A stretch of DNA of 8,609 bases from Candidatus Hydrogenedentota bacterium. Its GTDB lineage: Bacteria; Hydrogenedentota; Hydrogenedentia; Hydrogenedentales; SLHB01. Under the pieces are notes generated by a model. The model ran no database searches, was not told where the DNA came from, and saw only the letters and a program-made list of their open reading frames with translations. Of the stretch, positions 1 through 6,896 are shown piece by piece (positions within the stretch are counted from its first letter, which is position 1; every line of letters begins with the position of its first letter). The stretch covers positions 1 to 8,609 of the forward strand of contig JAJDAB010000523.1 in the NCBI GenBank assembly GCA_029262095.1, read 5' to 3'. The translations under genes were made by a program, and so were the position numbers.

Positions 1-360
1 GATGTGAATGCGCCGGCGCTATTCCTTGGCGACTTCAACACCCGCGGGATGGCCGAACACCGTGCAGACTCCGCTTCACAATACAATCAGCTCATGCGCA
101 CACTCACCAACGCCAAGCCTGGGACAATTGACCTGTGGCCCGAATTGATGGGCGATGCGCTTGGCGGCACTTCCGAACAGGAATCGGCCGACATCGGTAA
201 GCGGATTGATTACGTCTTTCTCGCGCCGGGCCGTTTGGCCACGGGGTTTCTCGAACCGGCTGATGTTCGCGTGAGACTTTTTCAGGATGCGCGCGTCACC
301 GCATTGTCCGATCACAACGCTGTTGTGGCGCGTTTGGTCTGGAAACGGGGCCGCGATTAG
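1..360 (+). CDS. Endonuclease/exonuclease/phosphatase family protein, C-terminal part (5' end outside window)
   Basis: This frame is open from the first base and ends at TAG (358-360), so the gene starts upstream of the window and about 119 C-terminal residues are visible. The fragment carries three signatures of the DNase I-like endonuclease/exonuclease/phosphatase (EEP) fold in the right order: LGDFNTRG near its start (the Asp/Asn pair that helps bind metal and phosphate), RIDYVFL in the middle, and SDHNAVVARL near the end (the catalytic Asp-His pair). Members of this fold are metal-dependent phosphodiesterases acting on nucleic acids, phosphoinositides or sphingomyelin, and the fragment does not reveal the substrate. 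The GTG at position 4 is only an internal codon and not a believable start, because the fold needs about 150 more residues upstream. Fold assignment is fairly sure; exact function is unknown. Confidence 0.85.
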   Translation, partial: DVNAPALFLGDFNTRGMAEHRADSASQYNQLMRTLTNAKPGTIDLWPELMGDALGGTSEQESADIGKRIDYVFLAPGRLATGFLEPADVRVRLFQDARVTALSDHNAVVARLVWKRGRD

Positions 361-367
361 GCCACCG

Positions 368-396
368 TTGCACCGTCATCGCCGGGCCACTATGAT
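368..396 (+). promoter_or_regulatory. Sigma70-type promoter for the pilT-like gene
   Basis: A TTGCAC hexamer (368-373) and a TATGAT hexamer (391-396) are separated by exactly 17 bases and lie in the 92-base gap between the EEP gene and the pilT-like gene. Both match the TTGACA/TATAAT consensus at 4 or 5 of 6 positions. Transcription would begin near 403, giving a leader of about 50 bases. This suggests the pilT-like gene is transcribed on its own rather than by read-through from the EEP gene. It is a sequence match only. Confidence 0.5.
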
Positions 397-452
397 GGGG
401 TCGTCGGGATAAACGCGGACGGTGGGGGCGTTCCGATGGCAAAGGGGGATTC

Positions 453-1496
453 ATGGAACTAAAGGCATTATTCGATTTGGTCGCTAAGGAAGGCGCATCC
501 GATCTGCTTATTAGCGCTGGCGCGCCTCCGATGTTGCGCGTCGACGGATCGTTGTTGCGCACGCGTTTCGACGACCTGACGCCGGAGCAAGCCAAGAAAT
601 TGGTATACAGCGCGCTGACCGCTGACCAAAAAAAGCGGTTCGAAGAACGGAAGGAACTCGACCTTTCGTTGGCGGTTGGGCGCAAGCATCGCTACCGGGT
701 CAATTGCTATCTTCAGAAGGGAAGTGTTACTGCGGCGTTCCGGCCTATTCCCGATAAAGTCCCAGCGTTGGATGAGTTGGGGCTACCGGAGTCCATCGAA
801 AAGTTCGCGAATATGCACCAAGGGTTGCTGTTGGTTACGGGGCCCACGGGCCACGGTAAGACGACGACGCAGGCCGCGATCATCGATCGGATTAATAGCA
901 CCCGGGAATGCCATATCATTACGGTCGAAGATCCCATCGAATTCGTGCATCAACATAAGAAGAGCATTGTGGATCAACGGGAAGTTGGTGCGGATACACA
1001 TGGGTTTCACGACGCGCTGAAATATGTGTTGCGTCAAGATCCGGACGTCATTCTTATCGGCGAAATGCGTGATCTCGAAACGATTCAAGCGGCGTTACGA
1101 GCAGCCGAGACGGGGCACTTGGTCTTGGCCACGTTGCATACGAATGATGCGATTCAAAGCGTTGACCGTGTGATCGACGTGTTCCCCGGCGATCAGCAAC
1201 AGCAGATTCGGTTCATGCTGTCGATGACATTGATTGGCGTTCTCTCACAACGGTTGATTCCCCACGCGGAGGACGATGGCCGAGTGTTGGGGTACGAATT
1301 ACTCATTAACAATACGGCGGTCGCGAACCTCATTCGCGAGGGTAAGACTCATCAGGTCTATGGAATCATGGAGACCAACACCAAGGAAGGAATGGTCACC
1401 ATCGACCGCTGTCTCAAGGATTTGTACTTGGATGGCGAGATTACGTACGAAGACGCTGTGCCGCACGTACGGGATCCAAAATCTCTAATGGAGTAG
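453..1496 (+). CDS. pilT: Type IV pilus retraction ATPase, PilT family
   Basis: This is a 347-residue protein, the usual length of PilT, the cytoplasmic hexameric ATPase that depolymerises type IV pili and powers twitching motility. Visible elements in order are an N-terminal PAS-like region (about 1-110), Walker A GPTGHGKTTT (130-139), Asp box TVEDPIEF (157-164), Walker B ILIGEMRD (200-207), His box GHLVLATLHTND (221-232), and a C-terminal ANLIREGKTHQVYG stretch that matches the PilT/PilU end. The Walker A loop has His where PilT most often has Ser (GPTGSGK), a variant I believe occurs in some lineages. The ATG is chosen because an AAAGGGGG ribosome binding site lies 4-5 bases upstream. It stands alone here, with no PilB, PilC or pilin beside it, so PilU or another PilT paralogue is also possible. 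The 189 bases after its stop hold no convincing terminator. Confidence 0.93.
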   Translation: MELKALFDLVAKEGASDLLISAGAPPMLRVDGSLLRTRFDDLTPEQAKKLVYSALTADQKKRFEERKELDLSLAVGRKHRYRVNCYLQKGSVTAAFRPIPDKVPALDELGLPESIEKFANMHQGLLLVTGPTGHGKTTTQAAIIDRINSTRECHIITVEDPIEFVHQHKKSIVDQREVGADTHGFHDALKYVLRQDPDVILIGEMRDLETIQAALRAAETGHLVLATLHTNDAIQSVDRVIDVFPGDQQQQIRFMLSMTLIGVLSQRLIPHAEDDGRVLGYELLINNTAVANLIREGKTHQVYGIMETNTKEGMVTIDRCLKDLYLDGEITYEDAVPHVRDPKSLME

Positions 1497-1617
1497 TCGT
1501 GTCGCCACTAATTGGCTAAGCCTTTTGTTTTCAATGAGTTGGATGCGATGTTTCTGCGCCATTCCTCCGTTTGCCCGCGAATTCCATACTCGACATCTAA
1601 AATCGGTGCTGGCTAGG

Positions 1618-1647
1618 GGAACTTTTGCGCCGAGCAAGGCATAATAT
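1618..1647 (+). promoter_or_regulatory. Candidate ECF-type promoter of the sigma/anti-sigma operon
   Basis: GGAACTTTT (1618-1626) is identical to the -35 motif recognised by many ECF sigma factors (E. coli sigmaE: GGAACTT). About 16 bases later comes an AT-rich ATAATAT stretch (1641-1647) that could act as the -10 element. It lies about 40 bases upstream of the ECF sigma start codon, the expected place for an autoregulated ECF promoter. The -10 is closer to a housekeeping TAATAT than to a typical ECF -10, so dual recognition is possible. The call rests on motif and position only. Confidence 0.45.
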
Positions 1648-1685
1648 ACTCAGGCACAACGAATTAGGGGTGAGCGGGAAACATC

Positions 1686-2360
1686 ATGGCGGAAGTTTCG
1701 GGTAGGGCTGCCCGTATTCAGTCCACAACAGTATTGCGAATTCTGCGGCCCGAAGGGTTGCCGGTTGACGAGCGCGGTGACGAGCAGTTAATGCTCGACC
1801 ACGGCGACGGGTCCGAGGAAGCGTTTGCGGAACTGCTTCGCCGTCACCAAGCAGGCATTCTTAATTACATTTATCGCATGGTCAATAATCGGCACATTGC
1901 CGAGGAGCTGACTCAAGACGTATTCATGGCGCTTGTGAAGAACGCCCACCGGTATGAGCCGCGGGCCAAATTTACGACGTATTTGTACACTATCGCCTCG
2001 AACATTGTTTCGAAGGAATGGCTGCGTCGGAAGCGGCGTCCATTGTTGCTCAGCCTCTACGCGGGCTGGGGGCGTGGTAAGGGCGATGACAGTTTCGATC
2101 CACTGGAGCATGTCGGCGACATCAAGGCCGACGTTTTGGGTACATTCAAGCGCGGTGAAATTTCCGAGGCGGTCAATGACGCATTAAACGAACTGCCGGA
2201 TCACCAGCGCGAGGCATTTGTTCTTCGCCGGTTCCGGGATTTGCCCTACGATGAAATCGCCGAGATCGTCGGTTCGCCGGTCGGGACCGTGAAATCACGC
2301 GTGGTTCGCGCGGAACGTGCGTTGCGACCGTTGCTTGAGCGGTTTAGAGAATATCTTTGA
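1686..2360 (+). CDS. ECF-family RNA polymerase sigma factor (sigma70 family)
   Basis: This 224-residue protein has the two conserved domains of extracytoplasmic-function sigma factors. Region 2 (about 44-118) includes EELTQDVFMAL (73-83), which contacts core polymerase, and the KFTTYLYTIASN...WLRRKRR segment (95-118) that melts and reads the -10 element. Region 4 (about 159-220) includes LPDHQREAFVLRRF and a helix-turn-helix, IAEIVGSPVGTVKSRVVRA, that reads the -35. There is no region 1 or 3. A linker of about 40 residues joins the domains. Residues 1-33 form an extension before the usual DEQLML start of the family. The ATG at 1686 is preceded by GAGCGGGAA, while M36 (ATG at 1791) lacks an obvious ribosome binding site, so the long form is preferred. 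The anti-sigma gene begins 3 bases after its TGA. It should direct polymerase to envelope-stress promoters, probably including its own. Confidence 0.93.
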   Translation: MAEVSGRAARIQSTTVLRILRPEGLPVDERGDEQLMLDHGDGSEEAFAELLRRHQAGILNYIYRMVNNRHIAEELTQDVFMALVKNAHRYEPRAKFTTYLYTIASNIVSKEWLRRKRRPLLLSLYAGWGRGKGDDSFDPLEHVGDIKADVLGTFKRGEISEAVNDALNELPDHQREAFVLRRFRDLPYDEIAEIVGSPVGTVKSRVVRAERALRPLLERFREYL

Positions 2361-2363
2361 TCC

Positions 2364-3032
2364 ATGATTAGGCACCCAGCAAAACGTGACTTGTTGACCT
2401 ACGCCGAAGGATTGATTGATGGCAACGTCAATGCAGCTATGGCGCGGCACGTCTCGGGGTGCTCGGTTTGCCGAAAAGAAGTGGAATCGATTCGCCAATC
2501 GTTCGAATTGGTGGGAAACGCACATGCGCTTAAACCATCGCAGGATTTGTCCCGACGAATCATGACCGGCGCGCGTGCAGTGCGTCCGCGCCGGAACCGG
2601 TTTCAGCGTACCGCGTATCGCACATTCGCTGTGGCGAAAGGTGCCGCGTTTGTTGCGGGCTTGGCCGTTGTGAGTGCCGTTTGGTTTTCGTTCACGGTCA
2701 TGGGAGTTCCCGCGAACGGCGCCGGTCATACGGCCGCGCAATCGACGAACGCTGCTGAATCGGGAATTCGCATGGCGGTCGATGAACTGCATCGGGCGAC
2801 ATCTGATATCGAAAAGTTGGCGGGTGCGGTCATCGCACGCGATCAGCGACCTAGCAGCCGTCGGGAATGGCATTACGCGCGTCGGCTGGTTAATGTAAAT
2901 GCTCAATTGTCCGCCGCCCAGGCCGCTCTCGAACGGAATCCGTCCAGCCCGCGTGCCATCCATTTGGTTGATACGGGGCTGCGTCACCAACGGGATACGT
3001 TGATGACGCTCATTCGGGAACGAAGCCTCTAA
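2364..3032 (+). CDS. Zinc-binding (ZAS-type) membrane anti-sigma factor
   Basis: This 222-residue protein starts 3 bases after the sigma factor stop and has little ribosome binding site of its own, so translational coupling is likely. Its N-terminus carries H4-x24-H29-x3-C33-x2-C36, the same ligand spacing as the zinc anti-sigma domain of ChrR, which clamps its cognate sigma factor. A basic stretch (about 72-86, RAVRPRRNRFQR) precedes one hydrophobic segment (about 93-115), giving an N-in topology with a periplasmic domain of about 105 residues. That domain is helical and rich in charged and Ala residues, with coiled-coil-like stretches (about 131-152 and 168-190), and resembles no family I recognise. 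The layout fits a transmembrane regulator that releases the sigma factor by proteolysis or conformational change after an envelope signal. The function is inferred from the zinc motif and the gene pair. Confidence 0.85.
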   Translation: MIRHPAKRDLLTYAEGLIDGNVNAAMARHVSGCSVCRKEVESIRQSFELVGNAHALKPSQDLSRRIMTGARAVRPRRNRFQRTAYRTFAVAKGAAFVAGLAVVSAVWFSFTVMGVPANGAGHTAAQSTNAAESGIRMAVDELHRATSDIEKLAGAVIARDQRPSSRREWHYARRLVNVNAQLSAAQAALERNPSSPRAIHLVDTGLRHQRDTLMTLIRERSL

Positions 3033-3051
3033 CTCGTTCAGGTTATCCCTG

Positions 3052-5004
3052 GTGGTCATGCATCAAAAGACCTGTGCCGTGTCAATTCTTCTATTGGCCG
3101 GAGCGTTGCTCTTTGCGCCGTGTGCATGGCCGCAATCCAGCGAAGGTGATCGAAGCGATTCGGTTTTCGACCGCATTCAGGATCTTATCAACCGTCTGGG
3201 GGAAAAGACGGAAGAATTTCTGGCGCCGCACTTGGGATCGTCCGGTGACTTTGGCGAAGACGATTGGGCCGGGCTGTCGTCGCACAGCAGGACGATAGAA
3301 TACAGCAGCGGTGTATTGCGGCAAGATGCGATCATCGATTTCGCGAGCGAGTTGGCCGAAGCGCATGTCCGTATCGAAACCTGGGAAAACCCGATTGCGC
3401 AACTCACGGCCGAAATTACCGTGGGCGCCGAGACCGCCGATGCTGCGGCTGCGCTGGCGGAAAAAGTCGCAATCAACATTTCTGAATCGCCCGCCGGTGA
3501 CCAGCTAGACATTCGGCCTCATTACCCCGACACCCGAGCGTCCGGCCGAGTCAATATCACTGCGCACTTTACGCTTAAAGTTCCATCTACGGTTGCGATT
3601 CAGTGTCGCAACAGTTTCGGGGATACTTCGATTTCGGGAATTGGTGGCGGTGTGGTGCTCAACTCGCGATTCGGCGTAGTGGATTTGCGTGACATTGGGG
3701 GACGAGTCCAGGTTCAAGCCTGGGGTGAGTTTAACCTGCGCGCACATGGATTGCGTGGCGGCGGATCGTTTGATTTGCAGAGCACGATAGCGGAATTCAC
3801 CAATTGCGCGGGTGAACTTCAAGTGAATTCGTTTCTCGGTTCGGTGTCCGTCTCCGACATGCCGGCTGACGCGCAGGTGCGGCTGAAGGGTGAAAGCGGC
3901 ACGTTAACTTGTGTTGTTCCCGATGGGGCGAATCCATCCGTTCATGCGACGGCGCTTTACGGTGCGATCCATTCAGACCTTGAACTTGAGCGTTCGGCGC
4001 AGGGGGGCTTACAAATCGGCCAAGCGACGCCAGCTGAACCTTCCCATCAAGTGGTAATGGATGCGCTGTTCGCAGATGTCACGGTTCGGCGTGAGAGTGG
4101 GTTTGTTCCCGTGACATCGCCCAGCGTCGCTGGAGACGTAAATACGTACAACTCGAAAGAACACTCCTACGCCATTGCCGAAAATGCGCAGATTCGTATC
4201 GATGCCGTATCCGGTAATGTCCGCGTACGTGGAGGCGATGATGACCGCCTTATCGTCAAGGTGACGCGCCGAGTCCGAGTTGATGCGCCTGAAGACGCGC
4301 GTATGGCGCTAGAAGCCCTCGCGTTTCGACATGAGCAAATAGACGGTCGCACAATCCTAATCGCCAATGTGAGTCGCGATATGGAATCATTGGGCGTCTC
4401 GTCGTATCGCGTCGATTTGGATGTGTCTTGTCCGCGTTCGGCTTCGGTCGAAGTGTTCGCGGAGGATGGGACGACTCATATTGAGCACATTGAAGGGTCT
4501 GTTCGTATCGAACAGGACCGAGGTGTGGTCAATGTCGAAAATGTGCGCACGCCGGAAGGCGCTATCGATATTGTCAACGAAAACGGCGATGTAAATGTGC
4601 TGAACGCAACGGGAACATTGTCGATCATTGCGGCTCAAGGCGCGGTGCAGACACGCGATTTTATCGGCAAACAAGATATTCGCACAGACGGCGGCAATAC
4701 ATTGCTGGAATCGCCTGCGGGCGACATCACTGTGCGGCATCAAAGTGGAAACGTGCGGGTGTTGGCGCTTGGTGGTGTCGAGGGAAACTGGTCCGTGGAA
4801 GTGATCGATGGGGATATCGGTATGTTGGTTCCGCCGAGCGCGCATGTCGTTTACTACATTACCTATGAGAACGGCGCGGTGTTCCCCAAGATTCCACTGG
4901 ATGGTACCATCGAAGGGCAGGGGGGATCGTTCAGGGGGCGCCTCAACGACGCGACCTATCGCATCGACTTGCGATCGAAGAACGGAAACATTTATTTAGA
5001 TTAA
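3052..5004 (+). CDS. Exported tandem DUF4097-like (putative adhesin fold) protein
   Basis: This 650-residue protein begins with a signal peptide (a basic start, then SILLLAGALLFAP, about residues 11-23). There is no canonical lipobox around C24, so a soluble or surface-bound product is favoured. A helical stretch (about 35-60) is followed by two repetitive beta-rich halves (about 80-350 and 372-650). Short strands recur with the 'G.V.v....G.i.v' rhythm of DUF4097/DUF2807-type beta-solenoid domains, for example NSFGDTSISGIGG (188-200) and VSGNVRVRGG (386-395). Such proteins often accompany ECF sigma or LiaRS-like envelope-stress loci; their biochemical role is poorly known. The gene begins 19 bases after the anti-sigma stop, so it is the third gene of the sigma operon. 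The start is ambiguous: GTG 3052 has an AGG about 9 bases upstream, while ATG 3058 is two codons further in. Its TAA overlaps the stop of the convergent gene. Confidence 0.8.
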   Translation: MVMHQKTCAVSILLLAGALLFAPCAWPQSSEGDRSDSVFDRIQDLINRLGEKTEEFLAPHLGSSGDFGEDDWAGLSSHSRTIEYSSGVLRQDAIIDFASELAEAHVRIETWENPIAQLTAEITVGAETADAAAALAEKVAINISESPAGDQLDIRPHYPDTRASGRVNITAHFTLKVPSTVAIQCRNSFGDTSISGIGGGVVLNSRFGVVDLRDIGGRVQVQAWGEFNLRAHGLRGGGSFDLQSTIAEFTNCAGELQVNSFLGSVSVSDMPADAQVRLKGESGTLTCVVPDGANPSVHATALYGAIHSDLELERSAQGGLQIGQATPAEPSHQVVMDALFADVTVRRESGFVPVTSPSVAGDVNTYNSKEHSYAIAENAQIRIDAVSGNVRVRGGDDDRLIVKVTRRVRVDAPEDARMALEALAFRHEQIDGRTILIANVSRDMESLGVSSYRVDLDVSCPRSASVEVFAEDGTTHIEHIEGSVRIEQDRGVVNVENVRTPEGAIDIVNENGDVNVLNATGTLSIIAAQGAVQTRDFIGKQDIRTDGGNTLLESPAGDITVRHQSGNVRVLALGGVEGNWSVEVIDGDIGMLVPPSAHVVYYITYENGAVFPKIPLDGTIEGQGGSFRGRLNDATYRIDLRSKNGNIYLD

Positions 5005-5005
5005 G

Positions 5006-5024
5006 GACGCTGTTCTTCAGCGTC
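5006..5024. repeat. Perfect 7-bp inverted repeat just after the DUF4097 stop
   Basis: GACGCTG (5006-5012) and CAGCGTC (5018-5024) flank a TTCTT loop one base after the TAA of the plus-strand operon. It also encodes the last residues (DAEEQR) of the minus-strand gene. No T-run follows on either strand, so it is not a standard intrinsic terminator. It could protect 3' ends or slow convergent polymerases, or be incidental. Confidence 0.4.
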
Positions 5025-5378
5025 TGAGTAGGTTGAAATGATTCGATGTCCGGGGGCCAGCCATGTTGATACGGACATGACTTGTTCATCCTTTTCTATA
5101 TGAACAACTCGCCGACGAATTCTGGTTCCTTCATCTGTTTCAATTGTGCGTTCGTACACGAGAATACGTCGGCCTTCTTTATCTAGTCCGATCCATTGAG
5201 GTTTGCCTTTTGTTTGGACGATCTCTGATTCCGTTAGGCCGATCCACTTTGAGAATGTTGGGTCTGTATTATAGAGAGCGGCTCCGCCGAGAACTGCGAG
5301 AAGCAGTAACGCAACGGAACCGGCGATGGCAACTTACATGTTATCGCCGACATAAAAATCCAATTTCTGTGCCCAACT

Positions 5379-5397
5379 CCACGATCGCGGATCGTGG
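5379..5397 (+). terminator. Strong 8-bp hairpin followed by a T-rich tract (weak terminator candidate)
   Basis: CCACGATC (5379-5386) and GATCGTGG (5390-5397) form a perfect 8-bp stem with a GCG loop. On the plus strand TTCTTTCTTACTT follows (5398-5410), so it has the outline of an intrinsic terminator for transcripts coming from the DUF4097 side, insulating the aldehyde dehydrogenase gene. It lies inside the coding part of the minus-strand gene (the HDPRSW codons), so it may be chance. The T tract is interrupted by C and A. Confidence 0.3.
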
Positions 5398-5421
5398 TTC
5401 TTTCTTACTTGTCGCATAGAG

Positions 5422-5441
5422 CCTCCACGGGCTACATTATA
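5422..5441 (-). promoter_or_regulatory. -10 box and ribosome binding site of the interrupted minus-strand gene
   Basis: On the minus strand a perfect TATAAT lies at 5441-5436, and a GGAGG (5426-5422) sits 4 bases before the ATG at 5417. I see no good -35 hexamer 16-18 bases upstream of the TATAAT, so an activator or another promoter geometry may be involved. Together with the ATG these signals argue that the gene was recently functional and not a random open frame. Confidence 0.5.
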
Positions 5442-5500
5442 TGCCGTTTTTGTATTCACCGCGGATTGTACCCGCTCAATCGTTATAGGTAACCGTTTTT

Positions 5501-6886
5501 ATGCATACATTGTCGCTTGTAAACCCTTATACTGAAACCGCTTTCGCAGAAGTCGGCGTCACAACGCCGGGGCAACTGGAATCGGCTGTTCGCGATGCAC
5601 GCGGGGCGTACGAAGATTGGCGGCGTAGTGATATTGCCGATCGTGTTGCGTTATGTGGGCAATTTGTCGAGGCATTTCGCGCGGAGAAGGAATCGATTGC
5701 CCGCGATGTGACCCAACAAATGGGCAAACCAATATCTCAAGCGCGTGGAGAGGTTGACACGGCGATCGACCGCGCCGAACAAACCATCGCTATGGCCCCT
5801 GAAATCCTCGCGGACGATTCAGCGCCGGAATTGCCGGGGTTCGAGCGATATGTGCGGCATGAACCGCTAGGTGTTGTTCTCGATATTGCCGCCTGGAATT
5901 ATCCGCTGTTGATCGCGGTCAACGTGGTGGTTCCGAGCGTGCTTGCGGGCAATGCGGTCATCATTAAGCACTCGAGTAAGACACCGCTGTGTGGCCAGGC
6001 GTTTGTCCAAGCGTTTGCCCGTGCAGGCGCGCCAGACAAACTCGTGCAGCAAATTGTCGCGGGGCATGCGGAGACCGAAGCACTTGTACGCGATTCGCGG
6101 ATCGACTTCGTGTCGTTCACCGGTTCGACGAAGGGCGGCCATGAGATTGTGCGCAGCGCGTCGGATCGGTTTATCGATGTTGGCCTTGAGTTGGGGGGCA
6201 AAGACCCCGCGTATGTTTGTGCCGATGCCGACTTCGATTTTGCAGTAGCAAATTGTATTGATGGTGCGTTCTACAACGCTGGGCAATCGTGTTGTGCGAT
6301 CGAGCGCCTTTATGTCGACGAAGCGATTTATGATGATTTCGTGGATGCGTATGTTGCCAAAGCCCGCGAATACGTGCTTGGCGACCCGTTGGATGAAAGT
6401 ACGACCATCGGTCCGCAAGCCTCGAAATCCGCACCGGATTTCCTGCGTAGTCAAGTGGATGCCGCCGTCGCAGCGGGTGGGCGTCTGGTGGTCGATCCGG
6501 CAACATTTGAAATCTCGGGGCATGGGTGGTTCGCCGCACCTGGGGTGGTCGCGGATGCACCGCAAGATTGTAGTCTGATGCAAGAGGAGAGTTTCGGTCC
6601 GGTGATCGGGATAACCAAAGTCCGTAGTGATGATGAAGCCATCCGTCTTATGAACGACAGCCCATATGGTTTGACCGCGTCGATATGGACGGCTGATGCC
6701 GGGCGCGCTGCCCGCGTCGGTGCGGAAGTCGAAACCGGGACGTTCTTCATGAATCGGTGCGACTACGTGGACCCAGCGTTGCCGTGGACGGGTGTGAAGG
6801 ATACAGGCCGGGGGTGTAGCCTCTCGCGCTATGGCTTCTTGCAACTAACTCGCCGGAAGAGCATGCACTTGCGTGTTGAGGTGTAG
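5501..6886 (+). CDS. NAD(P)-dependent aldehyde dehydrogenase
   Basis: This 461-residue protein has the normal length and fold of the aldehyde dehydrogenase superfamily, which oxidises aldehydes to carboxylates in the cytosol with NAD(P)+. All key residues are visible: AWNYP with the oxyanion Asn (N133), cofactor-binding lysine in IIKHSSKTP (K156), the FTGST nucleotide loop (206-210), the general base in LELGGKDP (E230), nucleophile Cys in NAGQSCC (C264, followed by C265), and EESFGPV (362-368). The N-terminal QQMGKPISQARGEV and the KHSSKTP loop resemble succinate-semialdehyde dehydrogenases of the Sad/YneI kind, and the C-terminal PWTGVKDTGRG is also family-typical, but the substrate cannot be told from sequence alone. 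The ATG at 5501 has an AGG about 11 bases upstream. It appears monocistronic, with no pathway partners beside it. Housekeeping or detoxification use is possible. Confidence 0.93.
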   Translation: MHTLSLVNPYTETAFAEVGVTTPGQLESAVRDARGAYEDWRRSDIADRVALCGQFVEAFRAEKESIARDVTQQMGKPISQARGEVDTAIDRAEQTIAMAPEILADDSAPELPGFERYVRHEPLGVVLDIAAWNYPLLIAVNVVVPSVLAGNAVIIKHSSKTPLCGQAFVQAFARAGAPDKLVQQIVAGHAETEALVRDSRIDFVSFTGSTKGGHEIVRSASDRFIDVGLELGGKDPAYVCADADFDFAVANCIDGAFYNAGQSCCAIERLYVDEAIYDDFVDAYVAKAREYVLGDPLDESTTIGPQASKSAPDFLRSQVDAAVAAGGRLVVDPATFEISGHGWFAAPGVVADAPQDCSLMQEESFGPVIGITKVRSDDEAIRLMNDSPYGLTASIWTADAGRAARVGAEVETGTFFMNRCDYVDPALPWTGVKDTGRGCSLSRYGFLQLTRRKSMHLRVEV

Positions 6887-6896
6887 TACCTGTTTT

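Larger units (their letters stand above)
5001..5417 (-). pseudogene. Membrane-anchored small protein gene interrupted by an in-frame TAA at codon 28
   Basis: Reading the minus strand from ATG at 5417 to TAA at 5003-5001 gives 138 codons with a single internal stop, TAA at 5336-5334. The first part is a 27-residue cytosolic tail (MRQVRKNHDPRSWSWAQKLD, then seven more). Directly after the stop, in the same frame, comes a clear membrane segment (VAIAGSVALLLLAVLGGAAL) and a soluble domain of about 88 residues containing LTESEIVQTKGKPQWIG and RRILVYE. That pattern recalls the SmpA/BamE-type 'aev...lGkP...........Y' fold, a tentative comparison. The ATG has a strong GGAGG ribosome binding site (5422-5426) and a TATAAT box upstream. 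Both parts lie in one frame, so a single base substitution (for example AAA or CAA to TAA) explains the break; a sequencing error is the alternative. No usable ATG, GTG or TTG start lies between the stop and the membrane segment. The final codons overlap the end of the DUF4097 gene tail to tail. Confidence 0.75.

Noticed and set aside
1514..1534. Possible terminator after pilT (GGCTAAGCC followed by TTTTGTTTT)
   Set aside because: The inverted repeat is only 4 bp with a single-base loop, which cannot form a stable hairpin; the T-run alone is not enough.
2295..3059. Minus-strand open frame (254 codons) opposite the anti-sigma gene
   Set aside because: The plus strand has a zinc motif, a membrane segment and operon spacing. 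The antisense product has no motif or ribosome binding site.
5334..5336. Reassigned TAA (alternative genetic code) as explanation of the internal stop
   Set aside because: Several genes in the window, including the interrupted gene itself, end at TAA in sensible places, so TAA is an ordinary stop here. TAA is also not a selenocysteine codon.
5144..5419. Plus-strand open frame of 91 codons
   Set aside because: It is antisense to the minus-strand gene at 5001-5417, which has a membrane segment, ribosome binding site and promoter box. The plus-strand product is Arg-rich with no recognisable domain and no ribosome binding site.
5867..6844. Long minus-strand open frame (325 codons) opposite the aldehyde dehydrogenase
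   Set aside because: It lies wholly within a gene with all catalytic residues present. Its product is rich in His, Arg and Thr without domains, as expected from antisense of GC-rich codons.
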